Below are positions 8,249 through 19,477 of a stretch of 37,105 nt of DNA, in pieces. Both the position numbers and the translations under genes were made by a program. This stretch comes from Anaeromyxobacter sp. PSR-1 (GTDB taxonomy: Bacteria; Myxococcota; Myxococcia; Myxococcales; Anaeromyxobacteraceae). The stretch covers positions 1 to 37,105 of the forward strand of contig NZ_BAZG01000028.1 of assembly GCF_000964525.1 (NCBI RefSeq), written 5' to 3'. Position 1 is the stretch's first letter, and each line of letters begins with the position of its first letter. Under the pieces are notes generated by a model. The model saw nothing but the letters and a program-made list of their open reading frames with translations, was not told the origin of the DNA and searched no databases.

Positions 8249-9886
8249 TCAGCCCCTCTCGCCCGCGTCGCGCGGGCCGGACTCGAGGCAGGTCAGCCCG
8301 GAGTCGATGGAGAACTCGAACTTGCCGTCGGACGCGCGCTTGCGGGCGCTGCCGGAGCGGGCGTCGCCGAAGCAGCGCGAGCCGCGCAGCCCCTCGACGA
8401 CCTTGTCCACGCTCTCGGCGCCGTCGGTGGTGCCCTCCAGGTGCAGCTTGTCGCGGGTGATCTCGATCCGGTCGAACCGCACCGGGACCTCCGCCGGCAC
8501 CTTGTCGGCCAGTTCGGCCAGCACGTCCACGGCCGAGACCCGCGGCAGCGCCGCAGCCGCGCTGCCGCGCCCGCGCAGGATGGCCTGCGCCTCCTCGAAG
8601 TTCGGGTAGCAGCGGCCCAGGATCTTCTGCTCCGCGTCGCAGAGCGCCCGATCGAGCGACGCCTCCTGGCGCGAGAGCGCGAACACCTTCACCCCGGCGC
8701 TCACCACGGCCAGCACCAGGATGGCCGCCGCGTACAGGCCGAGCCGCGCCAGCTTGCCCTTGAGGTGCTCGAAGTCGCGGGTGTACGCGAGCTCGCCGCG
8801 GCGCAGGTTCAGGCGCGGCGCGCGCGCGCCCTGGTGGCCGCGCAGCGCGAGCGCGAGCGCGAGCGCCAGCCCGGGGGCGCGGTCGGCGGGGACGGCGCCC
8901 GCGGCCGGGCCGGCCAGCGCGAGCGGCACCACCGGGCCGTCCACGTCCGCCGCGAGCAGCTCCGGGAGCCCCGGCAGCGCGGCCAGCTCGCCCGCCAGCG
9001 AGAGGCGCTCGAGGCGCCGCGGCCCCACCCGCGCCTGCCAGGCGCGCACCGTGGCGCGCACCTCGCGCACGAGCGGCTGCAGCGCGGCGGAGAGCGCCGC
9101 CGCCGCCCGCGGGTCGCGCGCCCTGGCCGCCAGCTCCGGGGGCGGCGGGGGGCCGCCCAGCTCGCCGGCGAGGAGCGCGCCCGCGTCGGCCTCGGGGATC
9201 GCGAGCGCCCGCGCCAGCGCGCGGACCAGGTGCGCGCCGCCGAACGCGAACGTCCGGGCCGCCTCGCACGCGCCCGCCACGGTGATGCACAGGCTGGTGC
9301 GCTCGGCGCCGACGTCGAGCACGCCCTCCGCCGGCGCGGGTCCCTCCGGCGGCGCCGCGGCGAGCGGCGCCACCGCCCCGCCCGCCAGCAGCGCCGCGTA
9401 GGCGGGGCCGGCGGGGATCACCGCGCGCGGGTCGAGGCCGCCGTGGCCGAGCGCCGCCAGCAGCGCGCCCAGCTCCTCCTTGCGCACCACGCCCACCAGC
9501 AGGTCGGTCTTGCCGTCGCGCACGCCGAGCGGCTGCCAGTCCCAGGCGACCGACGCGAGGTCGAACGGGATCTGCCCCTCCACCTCGAACCCGATGGTCT
9601 GCTCGATGCGGCGCGCGTCGGTGAACGGGAGCGTCACCACGTTCGAGGAGACGGCCGAGCCGGGGAACGCCACCACCGACTCGTCCACCCGCCACCCGCG
9701 CTCCTCCAGCAGCTGGTGGACGGCGGCCGCCTGCCGCGCCAGCAGCGGCGGCGCGTCGTCGCCCTCCGCGCGGGGGACGGGCGCGCTGGCGGCGCCGAGG
9801 ACGGCGTAGCCGCGGTAGGTGCTCTCGAGGAGCACGGCCTTCACCGCGTGCGCGCCCAGGTCGAGGCCGAGGATGTGCTGGGCCAT
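8249..9886 (-). CDS. gspL: Type II secretion system protein GspL
   Basis: The 545-residue protein has an N-terminal actin-like (PilM/GspL-type) cytoplasmic fold beginning ILGLDLGAHAVKAV, with the HILGLDLG phosphate-loop remnant. A single membrane helix lies at about 375-397, followed by a C-terminal periplasmic ferredoxin-like domain (about 440-530). GspL links the cytoplasmic ATPase GspE to the inner-membrane platform and partners GspM. The length exceeds that of typical GspL (about 400), mostly through Ala/Pro-rich loops in the cytoplasmic part. An AGGAG site overlaps the end of gspK and sits well placed before the ATG at 9886. Confidence 0.93.
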   Translation of the reverse strand: MAQHILGLDLGAHAVKAVLLESTYRGYAVLGAASAPVPRAEGDDAPPLLARQAAAVHQLLEERGWRVDESVVAFPGSAVSSNVVTLPFTDARRIEQTIGFEVEGQIPFDLASVAWDWQPLGVRDGKTDLLVGVVRKEELGALLAALGHGGLDPRAVIPAGPAYAALLAGGAVAPLAAAPPEGPAPAEGVLDVGAERTSLCITVAGACEAARTFAFGGAHLVRALARALAIPEADAGALLAGELGGPPPPPELAARARDPRAAAALSAALQPLVREVRATVRAWQARVGPRRLERLSLAGELAALPGLPELLAADVDGPVVPLALAGPAAGAVPADRAPGLALALALALRGHQGARAPRLNLRRGELAYTRDFEHLKGKLARLGLYAAAILVLAVVSAGVKVFALSRQEASLDRALCDAEQKILGRCYPNFEEAQAILRGRGSAAAALPRVSAVDVLAELADKVPAEVPVRFDRIEITRDKLHLEGTTDGAESVDKVVEGLRGSRCFGDARSGSARKRASDGKFEFSIDSGLTCLESGPRDAGERG

Positions 9887-9890
9887 GTCT

Positions 9891-11339
9891 CTACTCCTCG
9901 CGCCAGTGGATGAGGCGGCCGGAGGAGATCCCGGCCTGGCCCTGGAGCGCGGTGATGAGGGGGTTGCCGGCGGCGGGCGTCCCGGCCGCCGGCGCCGTCC
10001 CGGCGGTCCCCGCGAGCGGGGCCGTGCCGGCCGGCTGGTTCTGGTTCGGGTCGAAGGTGACCACCGCGTCGATGGTCTTGCTGACCGCGCCGGCGTTGCC
10101 GAACGCGCGGATGCGGAACGCCGCCGAGCGGTCGGTGAACGGCGACTTCGGGTTCTGCGTCAGGTAGTCGGCGCGCACGGGCACGCCCAGCGCCGCGACC
10201 ACCGCCGCGAACTGCGGGGGCGTGAGCGCCATCAGGCCGCCCATGCGCACGTCGGAGAGCGCGCGCTGCAGCTTCTGCGGGAAGGCGGGGTCGAGCAGGA
10301 GCGGCTGCGCCGCCGGGTCGGCCATCATCCACGCGATCCGCATCTGCTCCGACGCGTCCGAGGTGTTCACGTTGATCCTCGCCTCGCGCGGCAGGTAGAC
10401 GGTGAGCCGGTCGCCGAAGGCGGCCAGGAACGCGTCGCTCACGCCCGCGACCAGGCTCAGCTCGGCGAGCGAGTCGAAGCGGGCGTTCTTGGCGCGGTAG
10501 CGATCGCGGCCGTGGTCGTAGGGCCGGTTCTCGTCGGAGAAGCCCTTCTCGAACGGGTTGGCGGGGACGACGAACGTGCACCCGTCGCCGCCCGGGTAGC
10601 TCACCGCGAGCGCGGAGCCGGCCTCGTCGTCGTCCACCCAGTCGCGCAGGTGCAGGAGGAGGTCGTTGCGGGTCCAGCGCTGCCCGTCCGCGTCCTCGCG
10701 GTCGAACAGCGGATCCCAGCGCGCGTCGCAGACGAGCCGGAGGATCGCCTCGACCTGCGGGCCGAGCAGCCCGCTGGTCTGGAGCGCGTCCAGCTGCACG
10801 TTCACCTTGCGCCCCTCGTCCTCGATCTTCGAGGCGAACCCGCCCTCGAAGTCGCCGAAGCGGGCCTGCGGCGGCGCGCCCTCCGCGGCCGCCTGCGCCG
10901 CCGGGCCGGCCTCGCCGAACAGCGCCTGCACCAGGCCGGAGCTGACCGGGACCAGCTCCCAGATCTGCGGGCGCGGACAGGCTCCCCCCGCCGCCTGACC
11001 GCCGGCGCCGGCGGTCCCGGTCGCGCCCGTCCCGGTCGCCGTGCCGCCGCCGGCGCCGCCGGCGAGCGCGCCGAACGCCTGGCAGGCCGCGCCGCTGGCC
11101 TGGTCGATCTGCTGCTGGAACGCGAGCACCAGGCGCGAGAAGGACACGGCGCTCTTCGCGAGGTAGGTGGCGCGGAGCTCGTCGCGGCCGTTCACCGCGA
11201 TCTGCAGCCGGACGCGGGTCTCGTAGGCGAGGTCCACCGAGAGCGCGGTGAGGATCGCGAGCGACACCATCACGACGAGGAGCGCGGCGCCGCGGGGGCG
11301 CCGGCGAACGGGTCGCGGGCTCGGGCGGAGGGCGCGCAT
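9891..11339 (-). CDS. gspK: Type II secretion minor pseudopilin GspK
   Basis: The 482-residue protein has a basic leader (MRALRPSPRPVRRRPRG) followed by AALLVVMVSLAILTALSVDL. This prepilin-type helix lacks the Glu at mature position 5, the hallmark of GspK, which caps the pseudopilus tip. The large globular domain carries the GspK signatures YLAKSAVSFSRL, DWVDDDEAGS and INVNTSDASEQ. An Ala/Gly/Thr-rich low-complexity loop (about 100-135) and another near the C-terminus are lineage-specific insertions. The ATG at 11337-11339 overlaps the gspJ stop by one base (TGATG), which fixes the start; longer in-frame starts would lie inside gspJ. Confidence 0.94.
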   Translation of the reverse strand: MRALRPSPRPVRRRPRGAALLVVMVSLAILTALSVDLAYETRVRLQIAVNGRDELRATYLAKSAVSFSRLVLAFQQQIDQASGAACQAFGALAGGAGGGTATGTGATGTAGAGGQAAGGACPRPQIWELVPVSSGLVQALFGEAGPAAQAAAEGAPPQARFGDFEGGFASKIEDEGRKVNVQLDALQTSGLLGPQVEAILRLVCDARWDPLFDREDADGQRWTRNDLLLHLRDWVDDDEAGSALAVSYPGGDGCTFVVPANPFEKGFSDENRPYDHGRDRYRAKNARFDSLAELSLVAGVSDAFLAAFGDRLTVYLPREARINVNTSDASEQMRIAWMMADPAAQPLLLDPAFPQKLQRALSDVRMGGLMALTPPQFAAVVAALGVPVRADYLTQNPKSPFTDRSAAFRIRAFGNAGAVSKTIDAVVTFDPNQNQPAGTAPLAGTAGTAPAAGTPAAGNPLITALQGQAGISSGRLIHWREE

Positions 11340-11998
11340 CAGAAGTCCAGCGGCCGCGTCAACGCGACCCGCGCCTCGGTGGAGAACCGCTCGGTGCGGC
11401 CGTCGGCGAGCTTCACCTCGAGCTCGAAGCGGACGCGCGCGGGCAGCTCGTTCGCGCGCTCCACCGAGCGGGTGTTCCACTCGCGCACCCAGTCCTTCTT
11501 CTTCGCGTCCCAGTACTGGACCCGGAACCCGGTGACGTGGTCGGCGACGATGTCCTTGCGCCCGTCGCGCTCGGGCTCCTCGTCCACGCGCCCCTTCTCG
11601 CGCCGGAACAGCGCCTGCTCCCCGCCGCCCGGGGTCGACTCCAGGGTGTACTCCACCACCGACTGGTCGGACTCGCGCGCGTCGCGGAGCAGCCGCCGGT
11701 GCGCCTGCGTCGAGAACAGCAGCGTGTCCTCGCGCCCGCGGAACAGGGTGGGGCGCTCGCGCAGCCGGTTCTTGTCGTAGTGCTCGGACAGGAACGCCAT
11801 CGAGGTCTCGCGCGCCAGGCGCGTGAGCGCGAGGCGCGCCGCCGCGTAGCGATCCCCCTGGGAGCGGGCGATCTCCTGCGCGCGGTCCACCTGGTGGAAC
11901 GCGCCGAGCGTCATCGCCCCCACCGCGGCGGTGATCGCCATCGCGATCAGCACCTCGAGGAGCGTGAACCCGCCCGCGGCGGCGCGCCGCCCGCTCAC
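11339..11998 (-). CDS. gspJ: Type II secretion minor pseudopilin GspJ
   Basis: The 219-residue product of a GTG start (11996-11998) has the short leader VSGRRAAAGG before FTLLEVLIAMAITAAVG, with Glu at mature position 5. The remainder (REKGRVDEEPE, VEYTLES) fits GspJ, a tip-complex pseudopilin with GspI and GspK. The GTGA overlap with the gspI stop supports the start and coupling. Longer in-frame starts fall inside gspI. Confidence 0.93.
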   Translation of the reverse strand: MSGRRAAAGGFTLLEVLIAMAITAAVGAMTLGAFHQVDRAQEIARSQGDRYAAARLALTRLARETSMAFLSEHYDKNRLRERPTLFRGREDTLLFSTQAHRRLLRDARESDQSVVEYTLESTPGGGEQALFRREKGRVDEEPERDGRKDIVADHVTGFRVQYWDAKKKDWVREWNTRSVERANELPARVRFELEVKLADGRTERFSTEARVALTRPLDF

Positions 11999-12621
11999 GT
12001 GCCCGGCTCCGTCGGCGCGAGCACCACCAGGTGCGTCACCACCGTGAAGGAGTCCTGCCGCGCGCCCTCGGGCCACGAGACGGTGAGGCGCACCTCGCGC
12101 ACCGCCTTCTTGATCTGCTCGCCCATGGCGGTGAGCTGCGCGTTCAGCGTGCCCGCCACCGCGGCGGTGCCCGGCGTGACCGTCTGCGGGCCGCCGCCCT
12201 GCGCGTCCTTCCCGCCGCCCGACCCGCCGAGCAGGGCCGAGAGGTCGCCGCCCTCGCTGCCGGTGAGCAGCTGCAGGATGCGCTCCGGGCCGAGCTCCAC
12301 GCGCGGGCGGAGCACCTCCAGCTTCCAGCGCACCTCCGGGTGCCCCTCGCGCTCGAAGGAGCCGTCGTCCTCCTCGTCGAAGTCGCGGAACCCCTTGCGC
12401 TCGTACGCCTCCTCCAGCTCCACCATCTTCCCGCGCGCGAGCAGGGTGGCCACGTCCAGCCGCCCGGCGCGGGCGTGGTTGCGGAGCGCGCCGCCCACCA
12501 CGTCGGACAGCGCCATCAGCCCCATGGCGAGGATCGCGAGCGCGACCATCACCTCGAGGAGCGTGAAGCCGCGGGCGCGGCGATCGGCCCGGCTCCCCCG
12601 GCGCGCGGCGGCGGGCGTCAC
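11995..12621 (-). CDS. gspI: Type II secretion minor pseudopilin GspI
   Basis: The 208-residue product of a GTG start (12619-12621) carries a prepilin leader ending RARG and FTLLEVMVALAILAMGLMALS with Glu5. GspI nucleates the pseudopilus tip with GspJ and GspK. It is longer than common GspI (about 120-130 residues) because of a Gly/Ala-rich loop near 140-170 and a C-terminal stretch with EIRLTVSW-like strands (VREVRLTVSWPEG). The GTGA overlap with the gspH stop fixes the start. The identity by position (H-I-J-K order) is firm. Confidence 0.92.
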   Translation of the reverse strand: MTPAAARRGSRADRRARGFTLLEVMVALAILAMGLMALSDVVGGALRNHARAGRLDVATLLARGKMVELEEAYERKGFRDFDEEDDGSFEREGHPEVRWKLEVLRPRVELGPERILQLLTGSEGGDLSALLGGSGGGKDAQGGGPQTVTPGTAAVAGTLNAQLTAMGEQIKKAVREVRLTVSWPEGARQDSFTVVTHLVVLAPTEPGT

Positions 12622-13229
12622 TCGGCCACCTCCACCTTGCCCGGCACCACGCGCGAGCGGCCGGTGAACGGCTCGGTGACCACGGTGTAGACGTTGGACC
12701 GGTCCACCACCGGGACCCAGGCGCGCTGCGCCTGGCCGCCCGGGAAGAAGTACACGTAGGCCAGCCCCTGCTCGATCGCGTCGCGCCGCCCCTCCACGTG
12801 GACGGGCCCGAACCCGGTGGAGCCGGGCAGCTTGCGCTCGCCGACGAGGCGGTCCTCGAACTTGCCGAACGTGCTGCGCGCGAGCAGGCGCCGGATCTCC
12901 TCGTCCTTCTCGTCCGGGAAGCGCTTCGCCAGCGCCGCGTCGTCCTGCGGCCGCGCCGGGTCCGAGATGCCCACCGCCCCGGGCGCGCACTCCGCCCACC
13001 ACGAGCGCTGCCCCAGGTCGAGCGCGATCCGGCAGGTGGCGTTCCGCAGCGCGGCCGTGTCGTACAGGTAGCGCATCGCCCCGGACAGCTCGCCCGCCGC
13101 CTTGCGCGCGTTCGCGCCGGTGGCCGACTCCGCCGCGGGCACGACCATCGCCGCGAGCAGGCCGATCACGCCGATCACGATCAGCAGCTCGATGAGGGTG
13201 AACCCTCGCTGGCGGCGGCGTCGGCCCAA
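12618..13229 (-). CDS. gspH: Type II secretion minor pseudopilin GspH (TTG start)
   Basis: The 203-residue protein has leader MGRRRRQRG before FTLIELLIVIGVIGLLAAMV with Glu5, then a globular beta-rich domain (AGELSGAMRYLYDTAALRNATCRIALDL) typical of GspH/FimT. The start codon is TTG at 13227-13229, ten bases after the gspG stop. The stop region provides TGAGG as a ribosome binding site, and no ATG or GTG offers a suitable leader, so the TTG is the best choice. The weak start may set a lower dose of this minor pseudopilin. Confidence 0.92.
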   Translation of the reverse strand: MGRRRRQRGFTLIELLIVIGVIGLLAAMVVPAAESATGANARKAAGELSGAMRYLYDTAALRNATCRIALDLGQRSWWAECAPGAVGISDPARPQDDAALAKRFPDEKDEEIRRLLARSTFGKFEDRLVGERKLPGSTGFGPVHVEGRRDAIEQGLAYVYFFPGGQAQRAWVPVVDRSNVYTVVTEPFTGRSRVVPGKVEVAE

Positions 13230-13239
13230 GCGCCCGGCC

Positions 13240-13653
13240 TCACGGGTTCACGACGTCGGCGTTCTCGCCCTCGCCGCCGGGCTGGCCGTCGGCGCCGTAG
13301 CTCTTCACGTCGTAGCCGTCCTGGTGCGTCTGGCCCGGGTACAGGTAGACGTACTCCTTGTCCCACGGGTCCTTCAGCGTCCCGTCTTTGTTGGCCTTGA
13401 GGATGTTCTCCTTGATGAGGATCGAGAGGCCCTCCTCGGTGGTCGGGTAGCGGCCCTTCAGCACCTTGAACGTGTCCACGCCGTCCGCGATCTTGCGGAC
13501 GTCGTTCTTGGCGGTGTCCACGCGGGCCTTGGACATCTGGCCGACCACGTTCACGGCCACCGCGGAGGCGATCAGGCCGAGGATCACGATCACCACCATG
13601 ATCTCGATGAGGGTCATGCCGCGCTGGGCGCGGCGACGGTTGCGGGCGTGCAT
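13240..13653 (-). CDS. gspG: Type II secretion major pseudopilin GspG
   Basis: The 137-residue protein has leader MHARNRRRAQRG before MTLIEIMVVIVILGLIAS (Glu5). The C-terminal domain has the highly conserved GspG features: GRYPTTEEGL, DPWDKEYVYLYPG and YDVKSYGADGQPGGEGENADV, the calcium-binding loop. It polymerises into the pseudopilus that pushes substrates through the secretin. The ATG at 13653 has a strong AGGAGG site overlapping the end of gspF, the best ribosome binding site of the operon, fitting the major subunit. Confidence 0.97.
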   Translation of the reverse strand: MHARNRRRAQRGMTLIEIMVVIVILGLIASAVAVNVVGQMSKARVDTAKNDVRKIADGVDTFKVLKGRYPTTEEGLSILIKENILKANKDGTLKDPWDKEYVYLYPGQTHQDGYDVKSYGADGQPGGEGENADVVNP

Positions 13654-13655
13654 CT

Positions 13656-14885
13656 CTAGCCTCCTGCGAGGTTGTTGATCTGGAGGATGGGGAGAAGGAC
13701 GGAGAACACGATGAAGGCGACCACCACGCCCATCGCGACGATCATGAGCGGCTCGAGCAGCGAGGTGAGCGCGCCCACCGTCGTCTCGACCTGGTCCTCG
13801 TACGCCTTGGCGACGTTCCCGAGCATCTCCTCGAGCGCGCCGGAGCGCTCGCCGATCGCCACCATGTGGTAGACGAGCGGCGGGAACTCGCCGGAGCGCT
13901 TGAGCGGGGCGGCGATGGACTCGCCCTCCCGGATGGCGTCGCGGGCCTGGTCGATCACGTCGGCGAGCCGCGTGTTGCCGACGATGTTCTTCACGATCTC
14001 CATGGCGGTGAGCAGCGGGACGCCGCTGCGGAGCAGCGTGGAGAGCGTGCGCGCGAAGCGGCTGATGGCGATCTGGCGGGTCAGCGGGCCGAAGATCCAG
14101 AAGCGCAGCGCCGCGCGATCCCAGGCGGCGCGCCCGGCCGGCGTCCGGCGCCACCGCAGGAAGCCCCAGATCGCGAGCACGACCAGCGCGAGCAGGAGCC
14201 ACCAGTAGTCGGCGACGAACTGCGAGACGGCGATGAGCGCCCGCGTGTTCCAGGGGAGCTGCGCCTTCGTGTCCTCGAAGATCTTGGTGATCTTCGGGAT
14301 GACGACGGTGAACAGCACCCCCAGGATGATCGAGCCGATCACCACCATGGCGGCCGGGTAGGCCATCGTGCCGAGGATCTTGGAGCGCAGCCGGGCCTGG
14401 CTCTCGGTGAAGTCGGCCAGCCGGACCAGCACCACCTCGAGCGCGCCGGAGTGCTCGCCGGCGCGGATCATGTTCACGTACAGCGTCGAGAACACGCGCG
14501 GGTGGGCGGCGAGCGCGTCGGCCAGGGCCGCGCCCTCGTTCACGCGCTGCTTCACGTCGCCGAGCACGCGCTTGAGCCGCTCGTGCTCGACCTGGTCCAC
14601 CAGCGCGGTGAGCGCCTCGACCAGCGGGATGCCCGCGCCCACCAGCACGGCGAGCTGGCGGGTGGCGATGGCGAGGTTCACCGGGCCGACGCGCCCCACC
14701 ATCCAGCGGCGCACGCTCACCTCGCGCGCCTGCTGGGCCTTCACCTGCTGCTCGCCCAGCACCTCGGTGAGGAACACGCCGTCGCGGCGCAGCACGCTGC
14801 GCAGCGCCTTCGGCGAGTCGGCCTCGCGCAGGCCCTGGATCGCCTTGCCCTGGGCGTCGTACGCCTTGTACTCGAAGACCGGCAT
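13656..14885 (-). CDS. gspF: Type II secretion inner-membrane platform protein GspF
   Basis: The 409-residue polytopic protein begins MPVFEYKAYDAQGKAIQG, the canonical GspF start. It contains two repeated T2SSF domains (about 75-195 and 275-400) with three membrane helices (about 170-195, 220-245, 375-400). Conserved features include LLEPLMIVAMGVVVAFIVFSVLLPI near the C-terminus. GspF forms the centre of the inner-membrane platform turned by GspE. It lies 31 bases after gspE and 2 bases ahead of gspG. Confidence 0.97.
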   Translation of the reverse strand: MPVFEYKAYDAQGKAIQGLREADSPKALRSVLRRDGVFLTEVLGEQQVKAQQAREVSVRRWMVGRVGPVNLAIATRQLAVLVGAGIPLVEALTALVDQVEHERLKRVLGDVKQRVNEGAALADALAAHPRVFSTLYVNMIRAGEHSGALEVVLVRLADFTESQARLRSKILGTMAYPAAMVVIGSIILGVLFTVVIPKITKIFEDTKAQLPWNTRALIAVSQFVADYWWLLLALVVLAIWGFLRWRRTPAGRAAWDRAALRFWIFGPLTRQIAISRFARTLSTLLRSGVPLLTAMEIVKNIVGNTRLADVIDQARDAIREGESIAAPLKRSGEFPPLVYHMVAIGERSGALEEMLGNVAKAYEDQVETTVGALTSLLEPLMIVAMGVVVAFIVFSVLLPILQINNLAGG

Positions 14886-14916
14886 CAGGCGGCTCCGTGG
14901 GCGCGCGGCGCGCCGC

Positions 14917-16716
<1,800 letters not shown>

Positions 16717-16749
16717 GAGGATCCCGTGAAACGGACGGTCCGCCCCCGC

Positions 16750-19458
16750 TCATTCCTGCGGCGGGGTCCCTCCCGGCGCGGCCGGCTCGCCGGCGGGCGG
16801 CGCCTGCTGCGGCGAGAGCCGCTCGATCGGCTCGGGCGTGCCCTCGGGCGGCGGGGCCGCCTCGGGCGCGGCCTCCGGCTCGGGCGGGGGGGCGGGGGAG
16901 GTCGGGCGCGGCACCGGGACGACGGTGGTGGAGGGTGGGCCGCCAGCGGGGGGAGCGGACAGGTACTCGCCCGGCGCGCCGCCGCCGCCGTTCTCGATGC
17001 GCGAGGTCTCCTGGCTGACGCCCTGGCGCAGCCGCGAGTAGGGGCCGGTCTTGCGGCTGAAGTCCACGTCCACGTCGTAGCGCGGCTGCCGGCCGTAGAA
17101 CTGCTCGATGAACTGCTGCTGCTCCTCGCGCTTCTTCTCGTAGATGCGCCGGTAGTCCGCCTCGTCGCGGATGATGTACGGCGTGAGGAAGAGCAGCAGG
17201 TTCACCTTCTGCTTGGTGGTGGTGGTGTCGCGGAACAGCCAGCCGAGGATGGGCAGGCTGCCCAGGAACGGGATCTTGGACACGCTGCGGATGGCGCGGT
17301 CCTGGATCAGGCCGCCGATCACGATCGTGCTCTGGTCCCGCGCCACGATCTGCGTCTTGACGCTGCGCTTGGCGGTGGTCGGGCCGAGCTGCGGGTCCTT
17401 CTCCGCGATCTCCTCGGTCTGCTCCTCGATGGAGAGGCGGATGTTCCCGCCCTCGTTGATCTGCGGCTTGATCTTGAGCTTCAGCTCCACGTTCTGCCGC
17501 TGGATGGGCGCGTAGAGCGAGCTCAGGCCCTGGGTGCCGAGCGCGGAGCCGACGGTGCTGCTGGCGCCGGTGCCGGAGCCGGAGAGCAGGTTGGACAGGC
17601 CGGACGGCGCGTAGCCGGACTGGAACGGCACGTTCTGGCCGACCGTGATCTCCGACTCCTCGTTGTCGGTGGCGAGCAGGTGCGGCGTGGAGAGCACGTT
17701 CACGTCGGAGTTGGACTGCAGCGCCTGGATGAGCAGGCCGAGGCTGGGGATGTTGCCGAAGCCCAGGTCCTTCAGCTCCGCGGAGATCGGTCCGGTGTAG
17801 CCGGTGAGGAAGCCGCCCAGCGCGATCGCGCTCGACATGTCGAGCGAGTTGACGCGCCCGGTCTGCGAGGAGAGCGGGATGACGCCGGTGTCGCCCTTGT
17901 ACTTGTACGGGATGGCGCCGTGCGCGCTGACGCCGAGCTCCATGGAGTTCTTGAGGTTCACCTCCATGATCACCGCCTCGACGAACACCTGGCGGCGCGG
18001 CCGGTCGAGCTTCTCGACGAGGCGCTGGACCGCGGCGAAGTCCGCCCCGCTCGCCTGCACGAGCAGCGCGTTCTGCGTCTTGTCGGCGGTGATCTTCACC
18101 TCGCCCGAGAACAGCTCGGCGGTGACCTCGCCGGCCGGCGCGGGCGTCGCCGCGGCCGGGGGCGCCCCGGGCATGCCCGCCGGACGCGCCGCCGGCTGCG
18201 TGGGCGCGCCGGGGGTGGTGGTGCGCTTGGCCTGGCCCTGGGCCAGGTTGGAGAGCGTGGTGGCGAGCTCCTCCGCGTTCGCGTTCTTGAGGAACAGCAC
18301 GTGGACGCCGCCGTCGGCGCTGGTGGGCACGTCGAGCTGCTGCACCAGCTCCATGATCTGCTGGAAGCTCTTCTCGTCGGCGATGACGATGAGCTTGTTG
18401 GTGCGGTCGTCGGGGAGGACCTTGTAGACCGAGACCTCCACCGCGCCGCCCGCGGGCTGGGTGGTGGGCACGCCGGGCCGCCCCGGGCCGGCGCTCGAGA
18501 TGCGCGCCGGGCGCGGGGACCGCCCGCCCTGCGCCTGGAAGATCTGGTTCACCTTGTCGGCCAGGTCCTTCGCGGACGCGTAGCGGACCTGGACGATGCG
18601 GACCAGGTCGCCGCCGCCGACCTTGTCGATCGCCTCGATCATCTTCTCGATGCGGCGGATGTTGAGGCCGGTGTCGGTGATGACCAGCGTCGAGGGCGGG
18701 ATCGACTGGATGTCCGCGCCCTGCGGCGAGATGAAGTTGCCCATCACCCCGCGGAGCTGGTCGGCGTCGGCGTACTGCAGGCGGATCACCTTGGTGATGA
18801 CCTGCTCGCTCGCCGGCGTGCCGCTCTCCGGGTCGGTGTACGTCGGGATGGGCATCTTCTTGCTGTCGGCGGCGCGGCCCAGGCGCCAGTACCGGCCCGT
18901 CGGGTAGACGGTGATGTTGTTCGCGTTCAGCGCGGCGAGGAACGCGGCGTAGGCCTCCTCGGCCGTGACCGGCGTCTTGGAGAGCAGCGTGATCTTCCCG
19001 CGCGCCACGTCCTCCGTGTAGATGAAGTTGCGGCAGGTCCAGCGGCTGGCCTGCTCGAGCACGTCCACCACCTCGGCCCGGTTGAACGTCAGCATGAAGC
19101 GCCCCTGCATCGGGACGCACTTGCCGTTCGCGGCCGGCAGCGTGGTCTCGGCCTCGCCGCCGCCGCCGCGCGCGGGCGCGGGGGTGGGCGTGGCCGCGCC
19201 GCCCGGGCGCGGGGCCGGCGAGGTGGGCCGGCCCGGGGGCGGGCGCGCGCCGTTCGGCGAGATCGGGGCCACGCCGCCCGGGCCGATGGAGGTCCCCGGG
19301 GGCGGCGGCGTGGTGGGGATGCCGGTCGGCGGCGAGGTGGGCCGGGTGGTGGGCGGGCGCGGCCGGGCCGGCGACTCGGGGTCGTCGGTCGGGCGCAACG
19401 GCACCTGCGCGGCGGCGAGCACCGGGACGAGCAACGTCGTGGCGAGGAGCTTCTTCAT
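16750..19458 (-). CDS. gspD: Type II secretion outer-membrane secretin GspD
   Basis: The 902-residue protein starts with a signal peptide (MKKLLATTLLVPVLAAAQ). An unusual Pro/Thr/Gly-rich stretch (about 20-105) precedes the N0 domain, which has two cysteines (GKCVP and WTCRNF) that could pair. N1-N3 repeats follow (about 220-460), then the secretin domain (about 480-790) with NLLSGSG-type gate loops and IVIGGLIQD/IPFLGSLPILGWLF. A Pro/Glu/Ala-rich tail (about 830-902) replaces the typical pilotin-binding S domain. It forms the outer-membrane channel of the system. A GAGGGAA site lies five bases before the ATG. The gene is second in the operon, 19 bases after gspC. Confidence 0.96.
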   Translation of the reverse strand: MKKLLATTLLVPVLAAAQVPLRPTDDPESPARPRPPTTRPTSPPTGIPTTPPPPGTSIGPGGVAPISPNGARPPPGRPTSPAPRPGGAATPTPAPARGGGGEAETTLPAANGKCVPMQGRFMLTFNRAEVVDVLEQASRWTCRNFIYTEDVARGKITLLSKTPVTAEEAYAAFLAALNANNITVYPTGRYWRLGRAADSKKMPIPTYTDPESGTPASEQVITKVIRLQYADADQLRGVMGNFISPQGADIQSIPPSTLVITDTGLNIRRIEKMIEAIDKVGGGDLVRIVQVRYASAKDLADKVNQIFQAQGGRSPRPARISSAGPGRPGVPTTQPAGGAVEVSVYKVLPDDRTNKLIVIADEKSFQQIMELVQQLDVPTSADGGVHVLFLKNANAEELATTLSNLAQGQAKRTTTPGAPTQPAARPAGMPGAPPAAATPAPAGEVTAELFSGEVKITADKTQNALLVQASGADFAAVQRLVEKLDRPRRQVFVEAVIMEVNLKNSMELGVSAHGAIPYKYKGDTGVIPLSSQTGRVNSLDMSSAIALGGFLTGYTGPISAELKDLGFGNIPSLGLLIQALQSNSDVNVLSTPHLLATDNEESEITVGQNVPFQSGYAPSGLSNLLSGSGTGASSTVGSALGTQGLSSLYAPIQRQNVELKLKIKPQINEGGNIRLSIEEQTEEIAEKDPQLGPTTAKRSVKTQIVARDQSTIVIGGLIQDRAIRSVSKIPFLGSLPILGWLFRDTTTTKQKVNLLLFLTPYIIRDEADYRRIYEKKREEQQQFIEQFYGRQPRYDVDVDFSRKTGPYSRLRQGVSQETSRIENGGGGAPGEYLSAPPAGGPPSTTVVPVPRPTSPAPPPEPEAAPEAAPPPEGTPEPIERLSPQQAPPAGEPAAPGGTPPQE

Positions 19459-19477
19459 GGCGTTCCCTCGGCCGGGA

